Assembly: GCA_022575985.1 (NCBI GenBank)
Contig: JAKSXM010000272.1
Location: 25,478,501-25,542,500 of the forward strand
Direction: 5' to 3'
Origin: Anagrus nilaparvatae
Taxonomy: Eukaryota > Arthropoda > Insecta > Hymenoptera > Mymaridae
DNA length: 64,000 nucleotides
Shown here: positions 47,999 to 59,960 of the stretch, one piece after another
Layout: each line of letters starts with the position of its first letter
Numbering within the stretch: position 1 is the stretch's first letter
Made by a program: the position numbers and the translations under genes
Notes under the pieces: generated by a model
What the model saw: only the letters and a program-made list of their open reading frames with translations
Database searches by the model: none
Told to the model about the DNA's origin: nothing

Positions 47999-49467
47999 TA
48001 ACAAATTTTATTCTCGATTTTATTGTATAAAAATGATCATAAACAGTGTACTATATTTTCGGATTAAAAATTTATTTTTTGGCATGTATTATAATAATTA
48101 TTTTTTTATATATGAAATGCAAGGCACAGTTATAAAATTGAGACAGCAAAAAAATAAATATATTTATAAAATGACATTATAAAATAAAAAAAACTTCCTA
48201 TGACAATAAATTAAAATAAATTTATAACTGTCGATAATATCATTTTCTACTTTTATCATTTTATATTTTTTTTTATTATCAAATCATATTTTTATGTTTT
48301 CTTTATTTTTAATTCACATATATTTATTTTATATCTAAAAAATTTATCATTTAATATTATTTATTTTTATATATAATATATAAATAATTTATAATATAAA
48401 TATGAAATAAATTTTTATGCATTGTAATTAATTAAATTGAGTATACTAATAAATAAATACAAAAGCTAAAAATTTATTTAAAAACTTACTTTTTTTCCTT
48501 CCAACGTGAAAAATAAATAAATAAATGTATATTTAAAAAAAAAAATTAAAAAAAAAAAGAAAATAACAAAACAGTATATGTACTACTAATGATTGGGGAC
48601 ACTAAAAATATTGGTGACGACCCTGCAGGTTTATACAACTAAAGTATATATACTTTTTTTTCTGAGAGTGCAATGATAACGCAATTGTGTTATTGTGTAC
48701 TCACGCGCATCAAGCATTTATTATTTTAAATAATACATATTATATATAATATATATAAAGTTTTAAATTATCAACAACTTCATAAATATAAAAAATAGGT
48801 ACAAAGAAAAGACTCGAGAAAAGAAATAGAAAATATAGGTATATATACCTACAACTACCTTAGCTCAATAAAATCATTCAACAAATATATATACTTACAT
48901 GTATAAAATAATTGATTGAATTCGCAGAATGAAAGTGAAAATAGTACCTAGCAAGAAGAAGATATGATATATATATATTTATAGGGATAAACACAAAAAA
49001 TGTATTATAGTATATTATGGATTGCATATGTACAAAAAGGGGCAGTTATTGCTCCCACTCACTTATACAATCACAATTTATATTTGTGTTAAATATTTTA
49101 AATATATGGGTTTATTCAAGTTATTTTAAATAAGCAAAATTTTACTTTTGCTGCAATTAGAGTTTTGGGTGATGAATTGATATGTTTTTGAATACTTTTG
49201 AGCTAGATTTTCAGGACTTTAGACATTTAGATATTGAGATTAAGATAAAAGAAAATATTCAAATGAAATACCGAGTGAAATACTTTATTGAGCTTTAGAT
49301 TTACACAAGAAGGAAACTTTAATGGGGTATAAGGGGTTCGAAGAGAAACTTTGTTATCAAACCCTGGAGAAAGTATGACAGCAATATTAAGAGCATGTTG
49401 CCATCCTTTTTTTATCAAATGATTTCAGCAACTCGGCAACATAGCAACAAACTTTGTGTCCCATCCC
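47999..49467. other. AT-rich gene-poor region
   Basis: Mostly AT-rich low-complexity DNA, no gene. Slight GC rise near 48590-48640 (GGTGACGACCCTGCAGG). Confidence 0.45.
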
Positions 49468-49469
49468 TA

Positions 49470-49898
49470 CACGGAAACCTGTATTACCGTCATCTCAGAA
49501 GGAAACTCGTACCCTTAAAACTTGGGTTCAGTTGTCCCCAAAATATTCATGGACTTTACCCTCAAAAACGAGGTAAACCGCTATAATTTTTTTTTACTAA
49601 ATTTATTGCATCACAGTAGCTTACATAAAAATAAATAACTGTTTCATATATTATTATAAAAAAAGTTTTAAATTATTATTTTTTTTTGAAATGTTATAAA
49701 AATATTGTTTAATACTAAACCACGAATTATTAAATAAATATAATTTTACTTTATTATAAAGATAAAAATTATTTTCCCCAAATTAAAACGATTTAGTTCA
49801 TCCTCAAAAAGATGGCGGTTTACCTCGATTTTGAGGGTAAAGTCCATGAATGTTTTGGGTACAGCTCCTTTGACATGACGGTAAAACAGGTTTCCGTG
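49470..49898. mobile_element. 429 bp TA-flanked non-autonomous transposon
   Basis: Arms of about 100-120 bases: left begins CACGGAAACCTGTATTACCG and continues to CATGGACTTTACCCTCAAAA and CGAGGTAAACCGC; the right arm (49805-49898) is its inverse with small gaps. TA flanks both ends (49468-49469, 49899-49900). No frame in the AT-rich centre. Confidence 0.88.
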
Positions 49899-49900
49899 TA

Positions 49901-52900
49901 AAAGCTACGAAAACTTTGAAACTTAAATCGAATACTTTCATCTAAAATACTGCCTACTGAGTCATAATATCATAAAATTCTATTAAAGTCAACTAAGTTA
50001 CACCCAAAACATTAAGAATAAAAAATTTTAAATAACTTTGCTTGGGCTTGAATTCACCTGAAACAGGCCATATATTGTCGCTGTCCTCGCCATATAATCA
50101 AAAGTTTCATAAAGGCCGTACATTCGCCTGTAAAACTCTCTTATACAATTTTATACATTTTGTGTAGGTATAAAAAAAGCAAACTGAAAAATTTTACTTT
50201 ATGTAAGAAAATTTTTTTAAACTGCTAAAATGCATTTAAATTTATACAGACAATTATATCAAATAAATGCCAGATAAACCATATCAAATGATAATATTAT
50301 CTAAAAACATTTTTAAAAAATTTGGCAACATTGTTTCAAAAACAGCTGTTGTCTATATATAAATATAATATAAATGCTAAAACAATATATGAGTGTTCAA
50401 AAACCTAACATTAAATGTTATAAAAAAATGTATCTATATTTTAATTATATTATAAAATATTTACAAATAATACACGTGTGCATCAATACATGCAAAAAAA
50501 TCACCCACACTTATATAATATAAATAAATATATATATTATGCAGCAGAACAGCAGGTTTATAAATGACCTCGGCCGGGACCAACATATAACAGAGGAGTG
50601 TTCATGTCGTTTTCTTGACGCGAATTTCTGATTGGATGCTGATAATATTTGCCCTTCCATGAGCACCCCACTTTGAATAATAATAATGATAACAAAAATA
50701 AAAAAAAATAAACCCAACCTCTCCCCTGCTGAGATTGTGACTACGTCACGAGTACAAAATTACGTATACAGGTTTTGATAATTGTATTTTTATTTTCACT
50801 CTCTCTCTCTCTCTCCCTCTCTCTTAGTTGTCTAATAAATGTGCTTTTTGTTATTAACATTTATTATTATTTATTGTATTTCTTAAACCTGCACTAAATC
50901 TTTATGATTATCAATTTATTTTTTATTATCGATTGTACTAACATTTTTGACATCTCATATTTACAATTATCAAATTTTTAAGATAAATTTTGAAATACTT
51001 GAATGTAAACACTCTAAAGTATTAATAAATAGTAAAAACAAAACGAGGAAAAGCTGTTTGGTTTACTTTTAATATTTCTTTTTTAAAAATTGAGATATGA
51101 TACTTACAAATCAGAATTTTCAACATTGTAAAAGGATAGAATAAGTTTTACTTCTCAAATATATTTAAAATATTTTTTTGCACTAATTTATTAAACAGAA
51201 AATTATTATTAAAACTTACCCAAATGAAAAATGAACTCCTCCCTCGTTGCTGTTCTCACGGGAAAAAGGCGCAGCATACACACGCTGAAAAAGTTATAAT
51301 ACGTGTCACCTTATATATTTTCAATGATTTTCCATTTAATTGATATTAAAATTGAGTAATTTTTTAAAGAAAATAATTCTCGAATATTTTAGGATCTTTT
51401 TTATAAATTTTTTATCTTTAATTATGCAACAATATAATCCAGAAATAAGAAATAAAAAAAGCAAACCTCCTTCTCCTTAGAGTGTCTCTCAAATACTTTT
51501 ATACTTTACACCAAATTTGTTTGGTTATGTATTTTTTTGTGAATGCTTAATACACAGAAAATGATTTTACGTTATCAGAAAGCACAAATTTGTTCATTAA
51601 TGTTTTCTTTTTAGTTTATTTATTTCTTTTATTAAAAAGATCTGTAAAATAAGCACGATTATAATTTTCCTCTACAGTACTCTCTTTGAACTCCTACCTC
51701 TCTCTCTCTCACTCACTCTCTCCTTTGGCCCCTAAGGTTTTGCCAACAGAGAGAGAGAGATGGTTGTATCAAAATTTGATGAAACTTGTAATACCAAATA
51801 ACGTTTTTTATTTGTTTCTTAATTTTATATGAGTTAATAATAATTCAGAATTGTTCAAAACATTTTTATTCACTGAATTTGATTCACAATTTATAAATTA
51901 AAAGGTTTTTGAAAGAAAAGCACGTGAATAACAAGAATTTTGTTGCAGTTCAAATTATACGTTGTAGAATGTAGACGATACATTATGTACATACTTATTT
52001 AGAATGCGCAGTGTGGAAATACATTGCTGCGTCTAAACGTGCTCTAGAGTACACGCGACCCCCCCACTCTAATTATGGAGAAATACGATTTGATGAAAAT
52101 TTTTACATTCACATACTCAAATTCAATGTGGTGTTGTGTTTGTGTGTTATTTTGGGAGGAGAATTTAACCCCCTCTCCACTATTATATTTTAAAACTATT
52201 CTCTCATTTTTCTACAACACGTTCTGCAATCTGCAATCTGTACTCTCAAATTTACTCTTTTACCGACATCACAATAATTTAGAATTAAAAAAAAAATTAT
52301 TAAACAAAAATCACTTTTTTTTAATATGTCTCCCCACTTTCATGCTTTTGATTAAATTAAAATGACTTAGTTGGCTTGATATTTATTTAAAATTTTTGTT
52401 AAATTGGGAAATAAGATTTTAGTCACAGAATTTGGGCCATATTGGAGTCAGAAATGTTGTATTCTTATAATTTTTATATTATATCAAACTAATATCAATT
52501 ATATGAAAGAATTCATTTAATAATTTATCCAAAAAAATCTAGAATTTAAGGAAAGAAAAAATTTAGCTTTAAAAATTTGATGTTCCAAATTTCAATTATT
52601 CGTAAATAAAATCTGAAAAATTTCTTAAACTCTAGCTTATAGTTATTTAAAATATGTTTACCCCTGCAAAATGTTGGAGTATAAAAAGATATTCAACTGA
52701 TCAAAATTAATTAAGAATTCGTTTTTAATACTTATTAATTTAAACATAAAAACAGATTAATTTTTTCATGTTTTGGTTTCTGTTTCTATTTCTATAAATA
52801 AAAAGTTCTATGTATACATTGAGTAAAAAAATGTAGAATAATATAAAATAAAATAAAAACATAAAAATATAAATTAAACAACGTACATATTAAAAAATCT

Positions 52901-52937
52901 ATTTGCAATATTTAATAATAACAAAAAAATTTTTAAT
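49901..52937. other. Gene-poor region with CT/GA tracts and a possible untranslated exon
   Basis: (CT)n at about 50802-50824 and 51696-51722, and (GA)n at 51750-51762 that can pair with the latter; GAGA-type tracts are frequent at insect promoters. A CRE-like ACTACGTCACGAG lies at about 50740. A possible minus-strand exon at 51220-51284 has strong splice sites on both sides. The rest is AT-rich and empty. Confidence 0.45.
51220..51284 (-). other. Possible untranslated internal exon
   Basis: 65 GC-balanced bases between an acceptor (ACTTTTTCAG on the minus strand) and a near-consensus donor (GG|GTAAGT). Candidate 5' untranslated exon of TRIP12, which lies downstream on this strand and needs one; other owners are possible. 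Confidence 0.35.
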
Positions 52938-55881
52938 TTAATTATTTACACTACCATACAATAATTCTTTTAAAGAATCTTCATTAATGTTTTGTAGCGT
53001 CGAAATATTAGCATTATTATCTTCAAGAGTTTCATTTGAATTATAATTTTCAACTCTAACAGCTGCAACGTTATTATTTATTTGCATTGGATAATTTTCT
53101 TCTTCTTCCATATTTTTCATATTATTTGGAGGTGATGATAAAGTTAAATCTTCCATTTCTTTTGAAGGAGATGATTGTGCGCTTTCTAATGGTGACAGTA
53201 ATAAATTAAAAAAGTCATTAGAATTATTTGAGTAGTTTTTCAGATTTGACTTATTTTTTACAGATTCATCATGAACATTTGGCCATAATTCTTGAATAAT
53301 GCTATCATTTGTTTTAGGTACAATATCATGGCCATGAAAAATGGGTTGATTTATTTCCTGATTATCATTACAATCTTTATGCTCAGTTGTTATAATTGAA
53401 GCCCAAGGATCAGTAACATATCTATTTTGCAAATTTTGGTTGCTTAATTTATCACTCTTATTTTGATCAGGATTGAAGATTTCAGTTAAACCAGTCTTAT
53501 TCCATAAAATTTCTTGACTTGATTCTAGTGGCTCTATTTGTTGCATTTTCATATTGTGATTGCTACTTGAGTTGGAACTATTAATTTCAGATTGCTTTTT
53601 TAATATATGTTGTCCATTACTATTTAAAACAACAACATAATCATTTTTTTCACCATCTTCTAATTCAGGTTCATTTGAATCTCCTTCTTGAAAACATTCT
53701 TGTAATTGTTTTTTTTCTGCTGCTTCTAATATTCTTTGAACTAAAAGTTCCGATTGTGGATCTAACATACTATCTGGCTGTAATGGACATTTATGAGTTC
53801 TTAAACTGACCTGTAAAATAAAAAAATAAAATTGCTTCTCTTTATTTTTACACAAAGATTTAAGTGCTTAAATATTTCTATTTAGAAATACCTTATAACG
53901 AAAGGGTTTTTCACAGTAGTTACATTTATAAGGCATGACTCCAGTGTGAATTCGACGATGTACTAAATAAGATACTCTTTGCCTGAAACATTTTCCTGGA
54001 AAATAAAAAATAAAAACTATTAAAAGTATCTTAAAAAATTTTCAGTTTCAATATTTTTTTCAAAAACTCACAATTGTTATTTGCAACTTTCTGTTTAGTA
54101 AAATTGTAGTATGTTAAATTAATTAAATATCAGGAAAATGCTTAGTGTTAGGCATAAATAAAATTTTTATAAAACTAGCATAAAATTAAACGCTAAAACC
54201 AAATAATAATATATCTTGCTTGGTAATTATACCACAAGTTTCACAGGAAAATGGTTTTTCTCCAGTATGAATCCTTTCATGATTATGTAAAGTTGATAAT
54301 TCCTTAAATGATCGGCCACAAGTTGTACAAATATGAGGCTTATCACTTTTGTGATAAAGTCTATGTTTATGAAAAGATTGCTGAAAAGTAAATGTTTTAT
54401 CACAAATGTTGCATTTGTAAGGCATTTCCCCAGAATGAAGACGTTTGTGCTTTTTCAAAAAATATTTTGTTGTAAACATTTTTCCACATTCATCACAATC
54501 CCACTGTTTACCTTCATGAATTTTTAAATGTTGACTAAGATTTTGCTCCTAAACAAAAAATAAAGAAAATAAGTTTATTTTTAAATACTATTTTTCTTTT
54601 TTTATCATGAAAAATTTCTTAATATACATAAAAAAATAAAAACCAATAATAAAAAATTAAAAAAATTATACTTACTTTTTTAAATAATTTGTTACATATT
54701 GGACAAGTAAAACAATGTTCTCCATCAATATTCTCTTCCGTATCTCTTATAAAACCTAAAAGATAAAAATATTGTTTTATAAGTAAATTAAAATTTTAAA
54801 TAAAATTATTTAATTTTCAGAAAAAAACTTTAATTAGTTATATACCTTTATCATTGTAGCCACTATGAGCAACCTTCATGTGCACCATTAAACTCCCTCT
54901 CATTTTAAAAACTTTAGTACATAAATGGCAAGGATAATTTTTCATTAAATCTTCTGAAGGCGTATTAATATCTTTTTCAGGAATCATATGTACTAATTGC
55001 TTATGTAATATTAAAATATTTCTATCGGAAAAATGAAAACCACATATATTGCATCTTTCACGTCTTTCTTTACATGGAATAATTCTTACAGACTTAATTT
55101 TTGGTAATGTTTTTTCTGTTTCTGCAGGACTTGAATTAATTGTGTTCGTTTCTTGTAAGTGTTCAGGCAGTGGACAATTACAATTAGGCCCACATTCTTG
55201 AAATTCGCTTAAAGGCGATGCTGTAATTTCAGTATTTTTAACAAGATCTGCTAGTATATCTGTGTGAGAAGGAGGATAATGTTTGTCAGGAATTGATTCC
55301 ATAGTTTGATCACAGATATTCAAATTGCATAGTTCCTTTTCTGTTGGAATATCTTTCATTAATAATTTTTCTTTTCTTGTTATATTGATTTCTTCACTAT
55401 GAGTATTGTTTTCTATTAAATTAATTTGTACTGGTATAATTTGCTGAACTTTATCATTTTCATCGTTTGTATTTTTTATATGTACATCTGCATAAACTTC
55501 TTGTTCAACTATCCTTTTTTTAGAGTTATTTTGATCGTTTGATTGAAGATTAAAACTAAAAGTTTGCTCATTTTCATTTTTATCTTGTATAAGAATATTA
55601 TCATTTTTACTGGCATGCTTTTGTGAATTCATTGTATTCCATATCAGTATTGAATTTTTTTGAGTATTTGCCGTAACTTCATTAATAGCAAGTTCATTTA
55701 CTTGATTAATCGTATGACCAAATAAATGTATAGTAAGCTTATCAATACCTAATAAGATTTCGTCACAAATTGGACATACCATTGGTCTTGTAGTAACACT
55801 CACAAGACCTGTTCGTAAATCATCAAGACTTGAAAAACTTGGCTGAGAACACAATGGACACGTGAATAATCGTGCGCACAT
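52938..55881 (-). CDS. C2H2 zinc-finger protein, 802 residues
   Basis: Five exons: 54846-55881, 54676-54755, 54233-54548, 53892-53995, 52938-53810, all in phase. Likely a DNA-binding nuclear transcription factor; no orthologue recognised. The N-terminal exon holds a CPLC motif, a finger at [21 protein letters not shown], a 200-residue charged disordered region, and fingers CNICGFHF... and CHLCTKVF.... Exons 2-4 add a run of linked fingers ([32 protein letters not shown] and CETCGKCF), two of them separated by canonical HTGEKPF-type linkers; one finger is split by an intron after CETCG. The last, [19 protein letters not shown], has Cys in place of the final His. The 280-residue C-terminal tail is acidic and Asn-rich, a possible activation domain. 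Confidence 0.88.
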
Positions 55882-56595
55882 TTTTATAATTATATAAATT
55901 TATAAACTTTTTAATAAATCTATAATTTTAAAAAGTATTTTTACTTTTCAGTTTCCTTGAAAATCCTTCCATTTTAAATTATATTATAGTACTAATTAAC
56001 TATTTATTTGAAAAAATATCTTTGATTACTTAATTAAATCAAAAAGAAAAAAAAATATATTGTGATTTTAATTTCAGTTATATTCACTAGAATAGCATTT
56101 GCCAACTACCAAAAGAGTTTATTATTATCACTCGTACTACCATAAATTTTGATGCGTTCTATTCTTAAATTAGTTTAGAAGAAATTAACTTTTACATGAC
56201 CTATTGGTTAAACGTAGATCTATAATTGAGTGTAAATAAAAAAAAATGTTAAAAATTAAAAAAATAAAATTTTTGATAGAAAAAAAGTTTTTTTTTTTAA
56301 GAAACAAAAATAGTAATAGATTTTTATTAAAAATTTTCATTTATACATAACAATCATTATAATATTCTAAAAAAAGAATTAATGAATACTAAGTTATTTA
56401 ATTTCTAAAAATATGGCTTGAGAGAGTTTCATTTAGAGAGTATAATATAAAGATCTAAATTTAGAAACTTCAAAGGCGGGATATTTAAAGCCGCGAAAAA
56501 ATTTTAGTATAATTATTTAAACAAACTAATTATAATATAAAACTGACTTATATTTACAATCTTAAATGAAAAAAAAAAACGTTTTTTATTTCAAC
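55882..56595. other. Spacer between the zinc-finger and Fcp3C-like genes
   Basis: Promoter/5' leader of the zinc-finger gene and 3' end of the next gene; AT-rich, nothing specific recognised. Confidence 0.45.
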
Positions 56596-57489
56596 TTATC
56601 CTTTAACAGGACATTTGTATGGAAGTCCATTTTTGCAACAGTATTCTCGACCACCTGAAAGATTTGAATTTTTCCATTCATCTTCGCAATTTTTTATAAA
56701 TAAATGAGCCTGAAAATAATAATAAATTTACTAATTAACAATGAAAAAAAAAATAAATAAATAAATAAAAATTAAACTGCTTACTTTTTCTTTAAAACAA
56801 TCTCTGTCTATTGCTCCACATAAAATGGAAGAGCTGTTTGGCAAATGCTTCATAATCTAGTAAGAGTTAAAAAAATTAATGAGTACATTTTAAAATTTTA
56901 AGTTATAATTTAATTAAATTTAGCATTTTAAAAAAATCTATCTTCAAACATTTGGTATGAAAAATTTTAGGAAATATGTAGACTAATTTTTTGTAAGGAT
57001 TAAAAAAAAAATAAGACTTATTTTTAGATTTCAGTAAGTCATTTAGTTTTTGAGTATAAGTTTTCTAGTGTAGGTGTTATTGTTATTTTTATTTTAAAAA
57101 AATTTGTATTATTTTTTCAATAAAATATTTCCTTTAAATGATATTTTCATTAAATATAATTTATTAAAAAATAAAATACTTACAACATCAATACATTTAT
57201 TAATGCACATTTTGTTTCCAGTATTATTGCAAGGAAATGGATCTGTATGTTCATGAAGAAGCGCAGCATTTCCAGAAGGTTGGCTTTTACTTCCTTTTTT
57301 GAATTGTCCGCTTAAAAATATACCACAAGTGCAACTAACAAATGCTTCGGTTGTTGCTTCATAACTCACAGGAATATCTGTTGTCGGAGGAATAAATGTA
57401 TTTATTTCTGTGATTTCATTATCTTCAAAACCATGAACAATATAGATGTAGACTATTGTGAAGAATACACTAATCATCTTCCTGAACAT
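56596..57489 (-). CDS. Secreted cysteine-rich protein, Follicle cell protein 3C-1-like
   Basis: Three exons: 57184-57489, 56785-56856, 56596-56709, in phase 0 throughout, 163 residues. A signal peptide of about 20 residues (hydrophobic VFFTIVYIYIVHG) marks it as secreted; the start could also be the second Met, four codons on. After a Thr-rich spacer comes a Cys-rich domain: SCTCGIFLSGQFKKGSKSQP, PCNNTGNKMCINKCID, then SSSILCGAIDRDCFKEK and GGREYCCKNGLPYKCPVKG. Spacing and wording correspond to insect Fcp3C-1, described from fly ovarian follicle cells and found across insects; molecular role unclear. The exons fall between cysteine pairs. Confidence 0.8.
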
Positions 57490-57933
57490 ATTCGCCTTAA
57501 AAAAAATTTTTTTTTGAATATAAGATATTTTTGGTATGATCTTCAGCGTTAATGTAATTGGTTACAATACGTTGAATTTAATAGATCAAACTTTTTTATT
57601 TTCTTAATTTTAATTAAAACATTTAAATTATTATTTGTAAAAAAAAAATTATTTTTTTCTTTCTTAATTTCAAAAAAATGTTATATTACTTACTATTTTT
57701 AATAAAAAATGAAGATGAAATTAAACAAATAAAACCAGTTGCTTATTTTCTTTGACAATTCCTAAATCTTAAATGAGGTTTTGAGTAATTTAATAATACT
57801 TCAATATTACACAGTATTGCTTACTAAACAAATATTTACAATTTGTCACAAGACCTACTTTAAAACTGTATCTGAATTGTTCAAAATGTGCATTAATAAT
57901 TATGTCATAAAAATGATGATTAAGGTGAAATTA
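57490..57933. other. Short intergenic region
   Basis: 3' end of HTD2 and promoter of the Fcp3C-like gene; AT-rich, no further feature. Confidence 0.45.
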
Positions 57934-58407
57934 TTATGAAACAATTTTTTTAGTTATGTTTGGATTTACAAAAAGTTTAACTTCTCCTTCCATAACTACT
58001 CTTTCTGAATTGGCCACACATGAATATTTGCATTTTACAATTTTCCTAACTGAAACTACTTCAACAGAAAGTTCTACAATATCACCAATATAACAAGGTT
58101 TTGGAAAACGAAGTACTTGCTCAGCAACAATTGTACCTGGTCCTGGTAATTTTGTACCTAAAATACCAGATAAAAGGCCATTTAAAAATGCCCCATGTAC
58201 AATACTTTTTGGAGTTCTTAAATGAATTGGATTATAATCATTAGTTAACTTAGCAAAACTTAAAACATCATCTTCTGTTATAGTTCTCTGTACAGACACT
58301 TTATTTCCGATTTTCAAATTTTGCACTGCATCATTATCCAAAGATATATTAGTACAGTATTTTTTGGCACTCACAAACACAGAACGGAAAATTTTTATTT
58401 TTTTCAT
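57934..58407 (-). CDS. HTD2: Mitochondrial hydroxyacyl-thioester dehydratase type 2 (MaoC-like)
   Basis: Hot-dog-fold dehydratase of mitochondrial fatty acid synthesis (3-hydroxyacyl-ACP to trans-2-enoyl-ACP). Single exon, 157 residues. The N-terminus is basic and Ser-containing (MKKIKIFRSVFVSAKKY), fitting a mitochondrial presequence. The hydratase motif is present: Asp57 and His62 in NDYNPIHL, then IVHGAFLNGLLSGILGTKLPGPG and PKPCYIGD. Compared with human HTD2 about eight residues are missing between NPIHL and IVHG, so the loop after the catalytic His is shortened. The ATG lies only 6 bases after the stop of ARMC7 on the same strand, with no room for a promoter or splice site, so the two are probably translated from one mRNA. 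Confidence 0.88.
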   Translation of the reverse strand: MKKIKIFRSVFVSAKKYCTNISLDNDAVQNLKIGNKVSVQRTITEDDVLSFAKLTNDYNPIHLRTPKSIVHGAFLNGLLSGILGTKLPGPGTIVAEQVLRFPKPCYIGDIVELSVEVVSVRKIVKCKYSCVANSERVVMEGEVKLFVNPNITKKIVS

Positions 58408-58413
58408 TTTTCC

Positions 58414-59231
58414 TTAGGATTGGTTGCTTTTAATTTTTTTACTAAAACTATCTTGTATATTTTTAAATTGACTTATTTTTCTTTTTTTAGAATTTAAAAT
58501 AATTTTAGATTCATTTGACTTTTTATTACTATGTGTCTCTATTGTATTTTTATCTGAACTAGACTGAATCTTAAAATCTTCCAAAAATATTTCTGCTAAA
58601 TTTTTATATCGTTGATTTGTATTTTTAGACAGATCTTTTATTTTATCAATAGTCTCAGAAGATATTGTGGCTTTTAATTCATCAGTATTCAATAAGTACA
58701 TTAAAATTGTAATTGCTGACAAAACTATTGGCTCTTCTTGTGAATAAACATAACTTGAAATTATTTGTACTCCGTTATTTCGCAAAATATATTGCTTATG
58801 AAGTGGTTCTAAATAAATTAATATATAAAAAATATAATAATTAATTTACAAATTACAGAAAAATCTAATTTTATTTTATTGAATAATACCTAAGCAAATG
58901 TTACAAATTCCACCAATGGCATATTGAACAATTTTTATATTCCGATCATTTAATGCATTCATAAACAATTCAATAACATTTAAGCGCCATAAATATCCAT
59001 AATTTATTGGATCATAAGCAAAATTTGCTAAATTTGCTATTACTTGTTCTTTTGAGCCTAAAAAGTAATTTTTCTGTTTAATTTAAATAAATAATAAAAA
59101 ATAAGCTTTTGGTATTATTTACTTTGAGATTTTGTTTTCTGATATTCATCAACTAACTGAGTCAGATAAGAAAATCGATCGGTTCCGTTTTTTCCTGTAC
59201 GTTTTAATAATTTTTCTTTCGTTGAAAACAT
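58414..59231 (-). CDS. ARMC7: Armadillo repeat-containing protein 7
   Basis: Three exons: 59123-59231, 58890-59057, 58414-58808, all in phase, 223 residues (human 198). Blocks typical of ARMC7: DRFSYLTQLVDEYQKTKS, SKEQVIANLANFAYDPINYG, VQYAIGGICNIC, EPLHKQYILRNNGV, LSAITILMYLLNT and RYKNLAEIFLEDF. These form a few armadillo-like helical repeats; human ARMC7 associates with the spliceosome. The C-terminal 45 residues are a Lys/Ser-rich tail. HTD2 follows after 6 bases. The promoter must be in the 730 bases shared with the diverging coiled-coil gene. Confidence 0.88.
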
Positions 59232-59960
59232 ATCATGTATAATTATGTTTTAGCAACAATATCATAATTGACACTAAAAAGTTTTCACTTTAGGATGCAC
59301 AAGAAAATGATCTTTCTTAATATAAAAATAAGATAACAGATAAGTAATTAATTTTGTAACTAAGATAAAAATAATTATTTTAATTTTTGTTAAGAAGCAC
59401 TGATAAAAATGAATATCATAAAGATTTTTGGATTTTACACATTTTTTTTATCCATAATGTAAATATTATTATTGACAAGTGCTGCCACATGCGAGAGTCG
59501 AAAATGTAGAAAATTTTAAAATTCGATTTATTGAGACGTGCTGCCACCTGTGAAAATCAAAGTTTTTTTTTTTAAATTTTGATTCTTAGAATTTGTGCAG
59601 TGCGATTTTACAAGTTGTTGATCGATTTGAACATTTTTCAATTATTAATTAATTTTTTCAATAACTAAGTAAAGTAGTAAATTAAAAATTCATAAACTAA
59701 ATTATATCTGAAAATTTAGCTTTTAAGTCCAGTAATTATTAAATTAGACAAATCAGTCTATATACAGTCTATATACCTATTTACGTAAACGAATTTCCAA
59801 TTCGACATTTTTTGATTGCTGAAGCTAAGAAACGTAAGGACTAAATTAAATTTATTCAAGAGTTTTGTTATAATTATATTTCCTAAAATTAGACATTAAA
59901 TAACGTGCAGTATTTATAATATTATAGGTAATAATTAATTAGATTATTTAGTATTTAAAT
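59232..59960. promoter_or_regulatory. Divergent promoter region of ARMC7 and the coiled-coil gene
   Basis: 729 bases between the two start codons. A pair of direct repeats, TTGACAAGTGCTGCCACATG (about 59473) and TTGAGACGTGCTGCCACCTG (about 59539), about 66 bases apart, each carrying an E-box-like CACATG/CACCTG, is the only conspicuous signal. Confidence 0.5.
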
